DNA from: Corynebacterium yonathiae | Lineage (GTDB): Bacteria > Actinomycetota > Actinomycetes > Mycobacteriales > Mycobacteriaceae | DNA: 39,045 bases | Direction: 5' to 3' | Assembly (NCBI RefSeq): GCF_022288805.1 | Contig: NZ_JAKOPM010000021.1 | Location: 1-39,045 of the forward strand | Part shown: positions 7,656-16,111 of the stretch, piece by piece | How positions within the stretch are numbered: position 1 is the stretch's first letter | Layout: each line of letters opens with the position of its first letter | Made by a program: the position numbers and the translations under genes | Notes under the pieces: generated by a model | Told to the model about the DNA's origin: nothing | The model's database searches: none | The model's input: the letters and a program-made list of their open reading frames with translations, nothing else

Positions 7656-10328
7656 TTACTCGCCGCCCTTTCCGGAGTCATCGCCTTCAACGGCGGGTAT
7701 TTCTTTAGTCTCGGTGGTATCAGCAGGTGCGGATTCCTCGTCCAAATCTTCCAGGAGGTAGCGGTTTGGATGTTCCTGCTGGTGCTCGAGGTGCTCCTGG
7801 ATTTCCTCGTCGCTAAGATCCGCCAGGCGGTTATCATGTGCGATGCTCTGCTTGACGTACTCGAGGGAACAGATAACACCCACCGCGATGAGCGTAACCA
7901 GGCAGGCTAGGCCGAAGATGATGGCCTTTTCTCCAGGGTTAATGCGTGAGTAGATACCCAAAGCGACAACCAGCGCTAGGCCCACCGCCACGGTGAATTT
8001 CATCAACTGAGAGTAGTTCCTGCGCGCCATGCTCCACTTATCCTCGAGGCTTTGTTTATAAGCCTCGCGGTCGTTCAAGGCATAGAGGAGATCGGTGAAA
8101 CGGTAACGGCTTCCTACAAGGTGGACCTGTTCATTGATAACCAACCCACCCTTGCGCAACTCGTCGTTGACCAACATATTGACGTTGGACAATCCGCGGC
8201 GCATCACTGTACCGATGAAGTAAGCAATTGCAGCCATGCCGAAGAGCGCGCACAGGTCACGTGCGTAATGGTTGCCGTAGAATCCTCCGACGGTTTCACG
8301 CATGGCGTCGATGCCGTAGGTAAAGGGCAAGAACGGGTGTACCGCACGGAAGAAGTCTGGCGTCATCTCAATCGGGTAGAGGCCGGAAGCGCCAGGAATC
8401 TGGATGAAGGCGAAGACCACCGCGATGCCTCGGCCCACGTGGCCAAACGTAGAGACCAAGCTATAGGTAATGCTCAGGTAACACAGGCCGACGATGACTG
8501 CGGTACCGACATAAGCTATTGCATTGGCATGCTCTACTCCAATGGCAAGGTTGCCAATGGACACGATGAGCGCTTGGGCGATGGCAAAGAAAGAGAGCAA
8601 AAGGAAGCGGGCAAAGTACGCCTTGGTGATGGTGAGGTTCTTGCGGCCCTGCGGGTCTACCTCAGCGCGGAAGATGATGAGCAGCATGAAAGCGCCGATC
8701 CACAACGTGAGGTTGATAAATAGCGAGGACATGCCCGAGCCGTAGTGCTTCACAGGGAAGACAGCGTGGCTTTCCATCTCCGCAGGAGAGGCAAGGAAGG
8801 AAGAAACCTCATCGGTATCAAGGCCCTTGACCGACTGCAGGATGGAGTTGTTATTGGCGGTATTGCTCAACGCCAATACATCGTTGCGGGAGGCGCGGAG
8901 GCCCTCTTCAATGCCGTCTAGGTCTACGGAGAAGCGTTCCACTACCTGTTGGGCTTGGCTTAGCTGCTCGTCGACGCCGCCCAAAAGCCCATCGGTTTGG
9001 CCCACCAGGGCCTTTTGGCTTTCGAGGGACGCGGAAAGCTTGCCGGTGGTAGCGGTGACGTCGGAAAGCGCGGCATTGAGCTTGGGCAAGCCTTCGGCCA
9101 CATTGTCGCGCAGTGCGTAGGAATCATCGCGCGTTTGCGCCGCCATCTTATCCAACATGCCCGTGGTCTTATTGAGCGAATCAATGGTGTCGTTGGTATC
9201 GCCGTTGAGGGCGTCCAGGTCGTCGAGGACGGCGCGGTTCTGGTCATTGCGCTCACGGAGATCTCCCACCTGATCTTTAATCTGCTGGGAAACCTGTGGG
9301 GGCAGTGCCGGCGACGACGCTAGCTTATCGAGCTGGTCAATAGCCCGATCAGCCTCGCCAGTGATTCGCGCCGCGCCAGCAGAGGCAGCACTAACCCGGT
9401 TGAGTGCGCCGCGCAACTTGCCCGACACTGAGCCGACTGTTGCGTTGGCTGAAGCGGTACCGTCTGCCATCGCAGTAGTGCCTTCTATGTATGCGGCGGT
9501 GGCGTCATCAGAGAAAGAAGTTACCTCCCGCTGGACCTCAGCGGTAATTGAATTAACTTCGCCCAAAGCGGTCTGCGCATCATCGACGGTCTTTTGCACC
9601 GTTCCCAGTGATTCGCGGGCCTGCGCGATAGTTGGACGTGCGTCTTCGATGGTGGAGTGGACATCAGCCAGCTGACTGCGGGAGTTAGCTACAGTATCAG
9701 CGGTTTCCGAAAAGGAATCCGCGGTCTTTCCCGCGGTGCTGGTAATCTTCTGGCTTAAATCGCCCCCGGAGTTTTTAAGCTCCGTTGCCACTGAATCCGC
9801 TACCTGCTCATTGAAGGTAGAGCTAATAGTGGTATCGAGAGTTGAAGCGCCAGTATCAGTAATCTTCGGCGCGATTGCATTGAGCTTTTCATTGACGTGG
9901 TACTCCAGCGTGGGCTGAGAATACGTACCTTTAAACAGGCTCACGAAATCGGCGGAGAAATCCTCGGGCACAATCACCGAAGCAAAGACGTCGCCCTTCT
10001 TAACAGCGTCCTCGGCTTCTTGCCTGTCCATGAATTGCCAGCCAAGCTTGTCATTGTCATGCAGCTTGTCAATCATTTGCCCGCCGACGTCTAAGTGGCC
10101 GGTCATCTCCGAGGAAGCGCCCTTGTCCTCATTTACTACGGCGACCTTGAGGTGCTCTGTGTTTCCGTAGGGGTCCCAGAAACCGGAGATGTTTACCCAG
10201 GAATACAGGGCTGGGGTGATCATCAAACCAATAAGGATCACCCAGACCTGCGGGGTCCGCCACAAGCGGACGAAATCTTGGAGAAAAATCTTCCAACTAG
10301 TAATCACTCGAAGAACCGTAGCACCCAA
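7656..10328 (-). CDS. YhgE/Pip family membrane protein (first, larger of a pair)
   Basis: Up to 890 residues. A membrane helix near residues 28-48 is followed by the family motif SGFWDPYGNTEHLKVAVVNE. A long helical extracytoplasmic part follows (about 60-525). Five helices begin at GSGMSSLFINLTLWIGAF and include GASGLYPIEMTPDF. Beyond these the protein has a cytoplasmic stretch, two further helices (FTVAVGLALVVALGIYS and IIFGLACLVTLIAVGVI) and an acidic tail rich in Glu. The extra C-terminal pair of helices distinguishes it from its neighbour. Start uncertain: TTG at 10328 or GTG at 10307 (MITSWKIFLQDF); neither has a clear ribosome site, and a -10-like TATTAG lies a few bases upstream of the TTG, so the mRNA may be leaderless. 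A palindrome, CTGACTGTCAG, lies just upstream of that -10. Confidence 0.88.
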   Translation of the reverse strand: MGATVLRVITSWKIFLQDFVRLWRTPQVWVILIGLMITPALYSWVNISGFWDPYGNTEHLKVAVVNEDKGASSEMTGHLDVGGQMIDKLHDNDKLGWQFMDRQEAEDAVKKGDVFASVIVPEDFSADFVSLFKGTYSQPTLEYHVNEKLNAIAPKITDTGASTLDTTISSTFNEQVADSVATELKNSGGDLSQKITSTAGKTADSFSETADTVANSRSQLADVHSTIEDARPTIAQARESLGTVQKTVDDAQTALGEVNSITAEVQREVTSFSDDATAAYIEGTTAMADGTASANATVGSVSGKLRGALNRVSAASAGAARITGEADRAIDQLDKLASSPALPPQVSQQIKDQVGDLRERNDQNRAVLDDLDALNGDTNDTIDSLNKTTGMLDKMAAQTRDDSYALRDNVAEGLPKLNAALSDVTATTGKLSASLESQKALVGQTDGLLGGVDEQLSQAQQVVERFSVDLDGIEEGLRASRNDVLALSNTANNNSILQSVKGLDTDEVSSFLASPAEMESHAVFPVKHYGSGMSSLFINLTLWIGAFMLLIIFRAEVDPQGRKNLTITKAYFARFLLLSFFAIAQALIVSIGNLAIGVEHANAIAYVGTAVIVGLCYLSITYSLVSTFGHVGRGIAVVFAFIQIPGASGLYPIEMTPDFFRAVHPFLPFTYGIDAMRETVGGFYGNHYARDLCALFGMAAIAYFIGTVMRRGLSNVNMLVNDELRKGGLVINEQVHLVGSRYRFTDLLYALNDREAYKQSLEDKWSMARRNYSQLMKFTVAVGLALVVALGIYSRINPGEKAIIFGLACLVTLIAVGVICSLEYVKQSIAHDNRLADLSDEEIQEHLEHQQEHPNRYLLEDLDEESAPADTTETKEIPAVEGDDSGKGGE

Positions 10329-10346
10329 CCGGAAAGAACTAATAGT

Positions 10347-10357
10347 CTGACTGTCAG
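10347..10357. promoter_or_regulatory. Palindrome CTGACTGTCAG at the YhgE promoter
   Basis: Perfect 5-base arms around a central T, directly upstream of a TATTAG (10344-10339, minus strand) that could be the -10 of the YhgE pair. Position and symmetry suggest a repressor operator. No regulator gene lies alongside. Confidence 0.45.
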
Positions 10358-10451
10358 TTTTAACAGAAATGAGAGAGTGTGTCCTGTCGAGCTCGCAGAT
10401 ATGTTTCTGGTGTGAATTTCGGGGAGTTCTTAAACGGAAGGGTAGACATAG

Positions 10452-10492
10452 AAAAGGCCGCCGTGGCCCTCTAAGTCAAGGGCCAGGGCGGC
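10452..10492 (-). terminator. Terminator of the histidine-rich gene (minus strand)
   Basis: GCCGCC-TGGCCCT and AGGGCCA-GGCGGC pair across an 8-base loop with one mismatch, followed by TTTTCT on the minus strand. It lies 30 bases after the stop of the histidine-rich gene. Confidence 0.85.
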
Positions 10493-10521
10493 GCGGCAAG
10501 GGGCTAAGCCCCGACGGTCGA

Positions 10522-10815
10522 TTAGTGCTCGTCGTAGTGATCGCCGTGTGCGGCGTGGCGGTGGCCGTCGTGCAGGTAGTCCACATGGTCGCCGTGCGGG
10601 ATTGCTACGTGGCCACAGCCCTCACCGTGAGTGTGGTCGGTGTGTGCCTCGGCTTCCACGTGCTCGGTGGTCTCGCACTCGTCCCAGTGGCCATCGTGCT
10701 CGCGGTGGATGTGGCCCTCGTGGAGGTAGTCGGTGTGGTCACCGTGTGGGAAGGATACGTGGCCGCAATCGGTGCCGTGGGTGTGAGTGTGGTTCTCGTG
10801 AGTGGTGTGGGTCAT
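10522..10815 (-). CDS. Histidine-rich metal-binding protein with two tandem repeats
   Basis: 97 residues from the ATG at 10815 (MTHTTHENHTHTHGTDCGH), which has AGAAAGG about ten bases upstream. The frame extends to an ATG at 10887, but that would run through the promoter region and has no better ribosome site. Two near-identical units of about 33 residues follow the pattern CGHVxxPHGDHxDYLHxGHxHxxHxxHxDE; the first ends in Cys and the second in His. About a third of the residues are His, with many Asp and Glu. There is no signal peptide or membrane segment, so it should be cytoplasmic. Small proteins of this kind in actinobacteria are sometimes annotated as zinc transporter permeases, which this cannot be. 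Zinc (or nickel/copper) storage or delivery is the reasonable inference. Zur-like sequences lie upstream. Confidence 0.85.
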   Translation of the reverse strand: MTHTTHENHTHTHGTDCGHVSFPHGDHTDYLHEGHIHREHDGHWDECETTEHVEAEAHTDHTHGEGCGHVAIPHGDHVDYLHDGHRHAAHGDHYDEH

Positions 10816-10849
10816 GATGACTGATCCTTTCTGGTGGGGAATGGCTCCC

Positions 10850-10900
10850 TTTGTTTTCAATGTATTTTCATTAAACCGCATTTTCACTTTAGTTTCAATA
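10850..10900 (-). promoter_or_regulatory. TGAAAA repeat cluster, Zur-like operator region of the histidine-rich gene
   Basis: Read on the minus strand, four similar hexamers occur: TTGAAAC, GTGAAAAT, ATGAAAAT and TTGAAAAC. The segment AGTGAAAATGCGGTTTAAT (10888-10870) resembles the 2298-2316 site (AATGAAAACCGGTTTCACT). TACATT (about 10863-10858) could be the -10, so the sites would overlap the promoter. Zinc-dependent control is inferred from this and from the metal-binding product. Confidence 0.4.
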
Positions 10901-10946
10901 GCTAGTGGCGAGTTTCCTCAAATTTTTATAGGAATAAGAAACGGCA

Positions 10947-10983
10947 ATGCCCGTCTCTGTCGGCATTGGGCAGGGACGGGCAT
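10947..10983 (-). terminator. Terminator of the IclR regulator gene (minus strand)
   Basis: ATGCCCGTC-CTG and CAG-GACGGGCAT pair over 13 positions with one mismatch. The hairpin lies 20 bases after the regulator's stop and is followed on the minus strand by GCCGTTTCTT, a weak T tract. Confidence 0.6.
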
Positions 10984-11003
10984 GGTGTGGTCGGGGGAGG
11001 GGC

Positions 11004-11687
11004 TCAAAGCTGGCTGCTTAATTCGCGAGCGGCTGCAGTGAGGGTATTGGCATACTTCTGGGCGGGTGAGGGGCGGAAGCGCTCGACAGATCCGGAGATG
11101 GACAAAACTGCCAAGAAAGCTCCAGTTCCATCAAAAACCGGCGCAGAAATAGAGGCTAGGCCAGCCTCGCGCTCTTCAATAGATTCTGAGTATCCTTGTT
11201 CCCTTGCTGCCTCAATGTCCCCTTGAGTAAAAGATGCGTTTTCGATATTGACATCTACATAGGCGGCAATGATGCGCGCAGCGGAGCCAGAGCTTAGTGG
11301 CAATTGGCGGCCGACGGGGACAACGTTGTGAAGGCCAGAATCGGGCTCCCTGGTGGCAATGCAGGTACGGGTATTTCCGGTGACCTCGTAGAGCTGGATG
11401 GATTCTCCGGTCTGCTCGCGCAGCTTCTCCATAATTGGCGCTGCCGCCTCAAGGAGGTGGTCACGGTTGCCGGGGAGGGCTGGGCCAGCCTTCCACTTTC
11501 CATCGGGGGTGCGAACGAGGATGCGGTGTGCTTCCAGTGCGGTGGCTAACCGGTGTGCCGTTGCCCGAGGTAGACCCGTGGTTTCACATAGTTCATTGAG
11601 GGTGGAGGGGCGGTTGGTGGCAGCCATCATGATGGCCATTGCTCGATCCAACACCTTGATTCCGGAAACTGCGCTATACTCTCCCAT
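11004..11687 (-). CDS. ltbR: IclR-family transcriptional regulator, LtbR-like (leucine/tryptophan biosynthesis repressor)
   Basis: 227 residues from the ATG at 11687 (MGEYSAVSGIKVLDRAMAIM). An in-frame ATG at 11723 would add 12 residues but would lie over the operator. Residues 5-65 are an IclR winged helix-turn-helix, with TLNELCETTGLPRATAHRLA as the recognition part. The remainder is the IclR effector domain, including RTCIATREPDSGLHNVVPVG and the closing ISGSVERF. In Corynebacterium glutamicum the IclR protein encoded next to and divergent from leuCD is LtbR, which represses leuB, leuCD and the trp genes. Position and family both match. An 8-base inverted repeat lies in the shared intergenic region. 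Confidence 0.87.
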   Translation of the reverse strand: MGEYSAVSGIKVLDRAMAIMMAATNRPSTLNELCETTGLPRATAHRLATALEAHRILVRTPDGKWKAGPALPGNRDHLLEAAAPIMEKLREQTGESIQLYEVTGNTRTCIATREPDSGLHNVVPVGRQLPLSSGSAARIIAAYVDVNIENASFTQGDIEAAREQGYSESIEEREAGLASISAPVFDGTGAFLAVLSISGSVERFRPSPAQKYANTLTAAARELSSQL

Positions 11688-11691
11688 ACAA

Positions 11692-11722
11692 TGAAATCTA
11701 CGTCCCAAAATATGAGATTTCA
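11692..11722. promoter_or_regulatory. Inverted repeat between the IclR gene and leuC, candidate LtbR operator
   Basis: TGAAATCT (11692-11699) and AGATTTCA (11715-11722) are perfect inverted repeats separated by 15 bases, about two helical turns centre to centre. The repeat lies between the two divergent starts, so one dimeric regulator could control both. Symmetry is seen; the cognate factor is inferred. Confidence 0.55.
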
Positions 11723-11739
11723 AGTGTGGAGAGATGTTT

Positions 11740-13161
11740 ATGAACCAGAAGCTGACATTGGCAGAAAAAGTCTGGCGCGATCACGTCGTCCAACACGGCG
11801 AGGCTGGGGCCCCGGACCTTATCTTTATTGACTTTCAGCTACTACATGAAGTTACCAGCCCGCAGGCCTTTGATGGCTTGCGGCTGGCCGGCCGCAAGCT
11901 TCGCCACCCTGAACTGCACCTGGCCACCGAGGACCATAACGTACCCACGCAAGGCATCAAGTCCGGAAACCTCTTGGAAATCAAGGATGAGGTTTCTCGC
12001 ACCCAGGTATCGACCCTGCGAAAGAACTGCGAAGAATTTGGTGTGCGCTTGCACTCCATGGGAGATGCACAGCAAGGAATTGTCCATACAGTTGGCCCAC
12101 AATTGGGAATCACGCAGCCAGGTATGACCATTGTGTGCGGCGATTCGCATACCTCCACCCACGGTGCCTTTGGTTCCATCGCAATGGGCATTGGTACCTC
12201 TGAGGTGGAACACGTCATGGCCACGCAGACGCTTTCCTTGAAGCCTTTTAAAACGATGGCGATTGAGGTTACGGGTGAACTGCAAGAGGGGGTGTCTGCC
12301 AAAGACCTCATCTTGGCTATTATCGCCAAAATCGGTACCGGCGGCGGGCAAGGCCACATCATTGAGTACCGTGGTGAAGCAATCCGCAAGATGTCCATGG
12401 AAGCGCGCATGACCATCTGCAATATGTCTATTGAGGCGGGAGCCCGGGCCGGCATGGTCGCCCCAGATGAGACCACCTTTGAATATGTGAAAGGGCGAGA
12501 GTTCGCTCCTACCGGGGCGGACTGGGATGCTGCGGTTGACTATTGGAAGACGCTTCCCACCGACGAGGGGGCGGAATTCGATACCGTCGTTGAGATTGAT
12601 GGTTCCGCTTTGACCCCATTCGTTACGTGGGGAACCAATCCTGGACAAGGTCTGCCATTAGGTGAGAGTGTTCCGGATCCAGAAGACTGCGGTGACGATA
12701 ATGAAAAAGCCAACGTAGAAAAGGCCCTACAATATATGGACCTGCAGCCGGGAACTCCTCTGCGCGATATCAAAATAGATACCGTTTTTGTCGGCTCATG
12801 CACCAATGCTCGCATTGAAGATTTGCGCGCCGCAGCCGGCGTAGTCAAGGGCCGCACCATCGCTGAAGGTACGCGGATGCTGGTGGTGCCGTCTTCAGCG
12901 GCTGTCAAGGCCCAAGCAGAGCAAGAAGGATTAGACGAAATCTTCCGGCAGTTTGGCGCTGAATGGCGTACCGCTGGCTGCTCGATGTGCTTAGGAATGA
13001 ATCCAGACCAGCTAGCGCCGGGGGAGCGCTCGGCTTCCACCTCCAACCGCAATTTTGAAGGCCGACAAGGCCCAGGTGGGCGCACACACCTAGTGTCGCC
13101 CCAGGTGGCTGCCGCTACAGCCGTGACCGGATACCTGTCTAGTCCTGCTGACTTGAATTAA
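11740..13161 (+). CDS. leuC: 3-isopropylmalate dehydratase, large subunit
   Basis: Isomerises 2-isopropylmalate to 3-isopropylmalate in leucine synthesis, together with LeuD; aconitase family with a 4Fe-4S cluster. 473 residues. Cluster cysteines are visible in [16 protein letters not shown] and in [11 protein letters not shown]; other aconitase motifs include [20 protein letters not shown] at 11726-11731 is correctly placed for the ATG at 11740 ([15 protein letters not shown]) and too close to the in-frame ATG at 11734, so 11740 is chosen. leuD follows 21 bases after the stop. Divergent from the LtbR-like gene and probably repressed by it when leucine is plentiful. Confidence 0.96.
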   Translation: MNQKLTLAEKVWRDHVVQHGEAGAPDLIFIDFQLLHEVTSPQAFDGLRLAGRKLRHPELHLATEDHNVPTQGIKSGNLLEIKDEVSRTQVSTLRKNCEEFGVRLHSMGDAQQGIVHTVGPQLGITQPGMTIVCGDSHTSTHGAFGSIAMGIGTSEVEHVMATQTLSLKPFKTMAIEVTGELQEGVSAKDLILAIIAKIGTGGGQGHIIEYRGEAIRKMSMEARMTICNMSIEAGARAGMVAPDETTFEYVKGREFAPTGADWDAAVDYWKTLPTDEGAEFDTVVEIDGSALTPFVTWGTNPGQGLPLGESVPDPEDCGDDNEKANVEKALQYMDLQPGTPLRDIKIDTVFVGSCTNARIEDLRAAAGVVKGRTIAEGTRMLVVPSSAAVKAQAEQEGLDEIFRQFGAEWRTAGCSMCLGMNPDQLAPGERSASTSNRNFEGRQGPGGRTHLVSPQVAAATAVTGYLSSPADLN

Positions 13162-13182
13162 GCGCTAAGAAAGGCATTGACA

Positions 13183-13785
13183 ATGGAGAAATTTATTACG
13201 CATACCGGAACTGGCGTACCGCTGCGCGTTACTAATGTGGATACTGATCAAATCATTCCGGCGCGCTACCTGAAGTCGGTTAAGCGTACAGGCTTTTCTG
13301 AAGGGTTGTTTTCTAATTGGCGCTCCGATGACAGCTTCGTGCTCAACCAAGCACCATTTGAGCATGGGTCGGTGCTCTTTGCGGGCAGTGATTTTGGTAC
13401 CGGCTCCTCCCGAGAGCATGCAGTCTGGGCGTTGAGTGAATACGGGTTCCGTGCCGTGTTTTCGTCCCGCTTTGCAGATATCTTCCGCGGTAACGCAGGA
13501 AAGTCCGGCCTTCTTACCGGCTTGATGGAACAAGAAGACATCGAGCTTATCTGGAAGCAGCTGGAGGCAGGAGAAACTCAGGTTACTGTGGACCTGGAGG
13601 CGCGAACAGTCACGGTGGGAGAAAATATATACCGCTTTGACATCGATGACTACACCCGTTGGCGGTTGATGGAAGGCCTCGATGATATTGGTATCACCCT
13701 CCGTAACGAGGGCGAAATTGCCTACTATGAAGAGCTACGTCCTAGCTTCAAGCCTTCTGTTCCTGCTATAGAGGAGAAGCTCTGA
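13183..13785 (+). CDS. leuD: 3-isopropylmalate dehydratase, small subunit
   Basis: Swivel-domain partner of LeuC. 200 residues from ATG 13183 ([20 protein letters not shown]). AAGAAAGG at 13167-13174 serves as ribosome site; an upstream TTG at 13177 is in frame but too close to that site. Conserved motifs: [13 protein letters not shown] near the N-terminus and [17 protein letters not shown] in the middle. Length is normal. It forms an operon with leuC. Confidence 0.96.
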   Translation: MEKFITHTGTGVPLRVTNVDTDQIIPARYLKSVKRTGFSEGLFSNWRSDDSFVLNQAPFEHGSVLFAGSDFGTGSSREHAVWALSEYGFRAVFSSRFADIFRGNAGKSGLLTGLMEQEDIELIWKQLEAGETQVTVDLEARTVTVGENIYRFDIDDYTRWRLMEGLDDIGITLRNEGEIAYYEELRPSFKPSVPAIEEKL

Positions 13786-13973
13786 TTGAAGTTAGACCGG
13801 TATGAGAACCCCTTCAGGCCTTCGCAGTGTGCGAGCTGTAGGGGTGCCGTGCGTTCACAATGAACCCTATAGGTTCGCCTCGGGGTGGCGTTGGGGGTGC
13901 AACTCGGTAACGTATACGTAACAATTGCCTGCTCCAGTTTCCTGTAGCTAAGTATGCCCTTAGCTTTAAATCT
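13786..13973. other. Intergenic region with palindromes
   Basis: No gene is visible. GAACCCTATAGGTTC (about 13862-13876) is a near-perfect palindrome, ACGTATACGT (about 13910-13919) is a perfect one, and AGCTAAG-N6-CTTAGCT lies about 30 bases before the next start codon. No T tract follows any of them, so they look like operator sites or weak structures rather than terminators. Confidence 0.4.
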
Positions 13974-14849
13974 ATGAGCAATCCCTATTCGAATAATGAT
14001 TCCTTTAATCCAGGAAACAATGGTCCAGGTACTCTCGGACCTGCCAGTGAATCTGCGCCGTACGGAAACGGCGCGAACGGCCAACCAGGCCACGGGCAGC
14101 AGTACGGTCAGCAACAATTCGGGCAACCCGGATACGCCGGAAGCGCATACCAAGGAGAAGACTCCCTATTTGGTCATGACGTAGACGCCATTCAGGTCAT
14201 CGCGGATAGCTTCCGCTACTTCGGTCGCAATTGGGCGCAGTGGATTTTCGGTCCGCTGGTGCAGATGGTAGTTGTCCTCATCCTCTATTTGCTGATGATC
14301 TCCGTCCTAGCAGGCAGCGGTACATCCATTGACGCCCTAGCCAATAGTGGCTCAGGTTCCGACGCGCTTACCGGTGGCCTCATTGCAGTAATGTTCTTAG
14401 CCTTTATCGCTATGTTCCTCGTGCTTATTTGGGCAGTTAGCACCTGGTACAAGGCTGCTAATAAACAGGTTGATACCGGGATGCTGGAGATAAAGGACTT
14501 TCTGAGCATTAAAAATGTCGCCGGTCTCATGGCGGTGTATGTGCTTTCGACCCTGGTTATTTCCCTGGGCTTCATTCTGCTGATTATTCCGGGACTTTTC
14601 GCCGCCTTCTTCTTTACCTGGATGCCGGCTGTTAAGGCCGTACGCCCTGAACTATCCGTTGGCGAGACCTTTGGGGCTTCCATCGAGGTAGCGAAGAAGA
14701 ATGTCGGAGTGACCATCTTGGTAGCCGTCCTGATTGCCGTCCTGTACGCAGTGTTGAGCTTTACCCTAGTTGGCATGCTTATATTCCCAGCACTGAACAC
14801 CCTCATTTTGGTCCTCTTCGTCCGTCGCACGCTCGGCTTGCGCGGTTAG
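13974..14849 (+). CDS. Integral membrane protein with a Gly/Gln/Asn-rich N-terminal tail
   Basis: 291 residues. Residues 1-60 are low complexity (Asn, Gly, Gln, Pro, Tyr; for example GHGQQYGQQQFGQPG) and presumably disordered in the cytoplasm. After an amphipathic segment (DAIQVIADSFRYFGRNWAQW) come about five membrane helices: residues 88-110, 135-160, 180-205, 207-225 and 250-285. The layout resembles actinobacterial proteins related to the membrane domain of glycerophosphodiester phosphodiesterases, but I do not assign a function. There is no clear ribosome site before the ATG. A strong hairpin follows. It stands alone between leuCD and the MutT1-like gene. Confidence 0.75.
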   Translation: MSNPYSNNDSFNPGNNGPGTLGPASESAPYGNGANGQPGHGQQYGQQQFGQPGYAGSAYQGEDSLFGHDVDAIQVIADSFRYFGRNWAQWIFGPLVQMVVVLILYLLMISVLAGSGTSIDALANSGSGSDALTGGLIAVMFLAFIAMFLVLIWAVSTWYKAANKQVDTGMLEIKDFLSIKNVAGLMAVYVLSTLVISLGFILLIIPGLFAAFFFTWMPAVKAVRPELSVGETFGASIEVAKKNVGVTILVAVLIAVLYAVLSFTLVGMLIFPALNTLILVLFVRRTLGLRG

Positions 14850-14883
14850 AAAACTCGCAGCCGCACGATAGTCACGCAAATAG

Positions 14884-14922
14884 GGCCCTGCCGGTCCACC
14901 GAGTACGGTGGCGGGCAGGGCC
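14884..14922. terminator. Strong hairpin between convergent genes
   Basis: GGCCCTGCC-GTCCACC and GGTGG-GGGCAGGGCC form a long stem around loop GAGTAC, with small mismatches. It lies between the membrane-protein gene and the convergent MutT1-like gene. T tracts are weak on both sides, so a shared terminator is likely but not certain. Confidence 0.65.
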
Positions 14923-14952
14923 ATAATTGTTGGTCGGGGAGGAACTAGGAAT

Positions 14953-15951
14953 CTAACGCACCGGCAGTGGGCTAGCCAGGCAATCGGCGCCGGTAAGCTC
15001 ACCATTGTTGAAGGACAAAACCCACACAGAAGACTTCTTGAACTTCAGCTTGTCCACCGGTTTTTTAAGGAACTTTGGGGCGAGGTCCTCGATGATGCCG
15101 GGAATGGTATTGCCCTGGCTCACGATGACGGGAACCCCACCTTCGTTTACCACGTGGCGGAAGGCTTTCTTGGCCGCTTCTGGGTCGTTCTCCCAGGCCT
15201 CGTCGCCAAAGTTTTTGTTGATGGAGATGTCCATGCCCAGTTCGTCGGCAAGCGGGGCGGCTGTCTGCTGGCAACGTTGTGGCAGTGCAGAGTAAATGGA
15301 GGTGGGCTGGTAGGCGCTGAGCATCGGCACCAGCATTTCTGCTTGGCGGCGTCCCTTTTTATCGAGTGGCCGCAGGTTATCATCGCCTTCCCAGCTGCCG
15401 CTCTCATGCGCATGGGCGTGGCGGACATAGAGAACGCGTGTGGCTGGCGCGATGCGCAGACGCTTGGCAGCCTTGGCGACCACAGCGGTATCGACGTCAT
15501 AAGATAGGAGCTCCTGCGCTTCGTCGATAGGCAGCCAGCGCAACTCATCGGTCTCACTATTGGCGGAATAGGTGCCGCCTAGGTATTTAGCCACCCAGTA
15601 GTAGACGACCTTGGTGCGCCCCTGGACCGGGTAGGTTACCTTGCCAATGAGCTTGCCTAGCCGGACGCTAAAGCCGGTTTCTTCCAGGATTTCCCGTGCT
15701 GCTGTGGTGGGAAGTGACTCGCCAGGATCAACCTTGCCCTTGGGCAGGGACCAATCGTCGTAATGGGGGCGGTGGATAAGCGCGATTTCTGGTTCCTGCG
15801 GAGTACCACGCCAGATCACGGCGCCGGCAGCAAGGGTAGTGCGGTGGAATTCCTTGGCAGGGTCTACCGGGATTTCCTGATGGCGGCCGGAGATAAATTC
15901 CTCGTGCTGCTGGTCCTTGTCGGTTTCGTGCATCTTTTTAATATTGGGCAT
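14953..15951 (-). CDS. mutT1: NUDIX hydrolase fused to histidine phosphatase, MutT1-like
   Basis: 332 residues. The NUDIX domain (about 35-160) carries the box GKVDPGESLPTTAAREILEE with the following TGF, residues 72-94. The C-terminal domain (about 170-325) is a histidine phosphatase, with RHAHA at 177-181 and a later QGNTIPG. This two-domain arrangement is that of mycobacterial MutT1, which removes 8-oxo-GTP/dGTP and diadenosine polyphosphates. The second phosphatase His appears to be absent: where RHG-type enzymes have SHG, this protein has SQGNT, as in some MutT1-like members. GGAGG lies 7 bases before the ATG at 15951. It is convergent to the preceding membrane-protein gene and divergent from gpsA. 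Confidence 0.87.
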   Translation of the reverse strand: MPNIKKMHETDKDQQHEEFISGRHQEIPVDPAKEFHRTTLAAGAVIWRGTPQEPEIALIHRPHYDDWSLPKGKVDPGESLPTTAAREILEETGFSVRLGKLIGKVTYPVQGRTKVVYYWVAKYLGGTYSANSETDELRWLPIDEAQELLSYDVDTAVVAKAAKRLRIAPATRVLYVRHAHAHESGSWEGDDNLRPLDKKGRRQAEMLVPMLSAYQPTSIYSALPQRCQQTAAPLADELGMDISINKNFGDEAWENDPEAAKKAFRHVVNEGGVPVIVSQGNTIPGIIEDLAPKFLKKPVDKLKFKKSSVWVLSFNNGELTGADCLASPLPVR

Positions 15952-16082
15952 CGTCTGCCTCCACGGGCCTTTCCACAGTAATCGGGTTTATGAGTACAAC
16001 GTCTAAGGGCCCATTGTCCCACGGGTTAGGCGCTTTGCGCATCCTTGCCCCACGGTGAACGGGCATGCTTTAAGGTTGGGGT

Positions 16083-16104
16083 TATAGATTCGCACATTTG
16101 GAGG
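16083..16104 (+). promoter_or_regulatory. -10 element and ribosome site of gpsA
   Basis: TATAGAT (16083-16089) is a good -10 and GGAGG (16100-16104) lies 7 bases before the ATG. I see no convincing -35. Confidence 0.5.
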
Positions 16105-16111
16105 AAACACC

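Noticed and set aside
10369..10824. A 151-codon plus-strand frame rich in Val and Gly
   Set aside because: It is the complement of the histidine-rich repeat gene and its terminator; the repeat structure on the minus strand is decisive.
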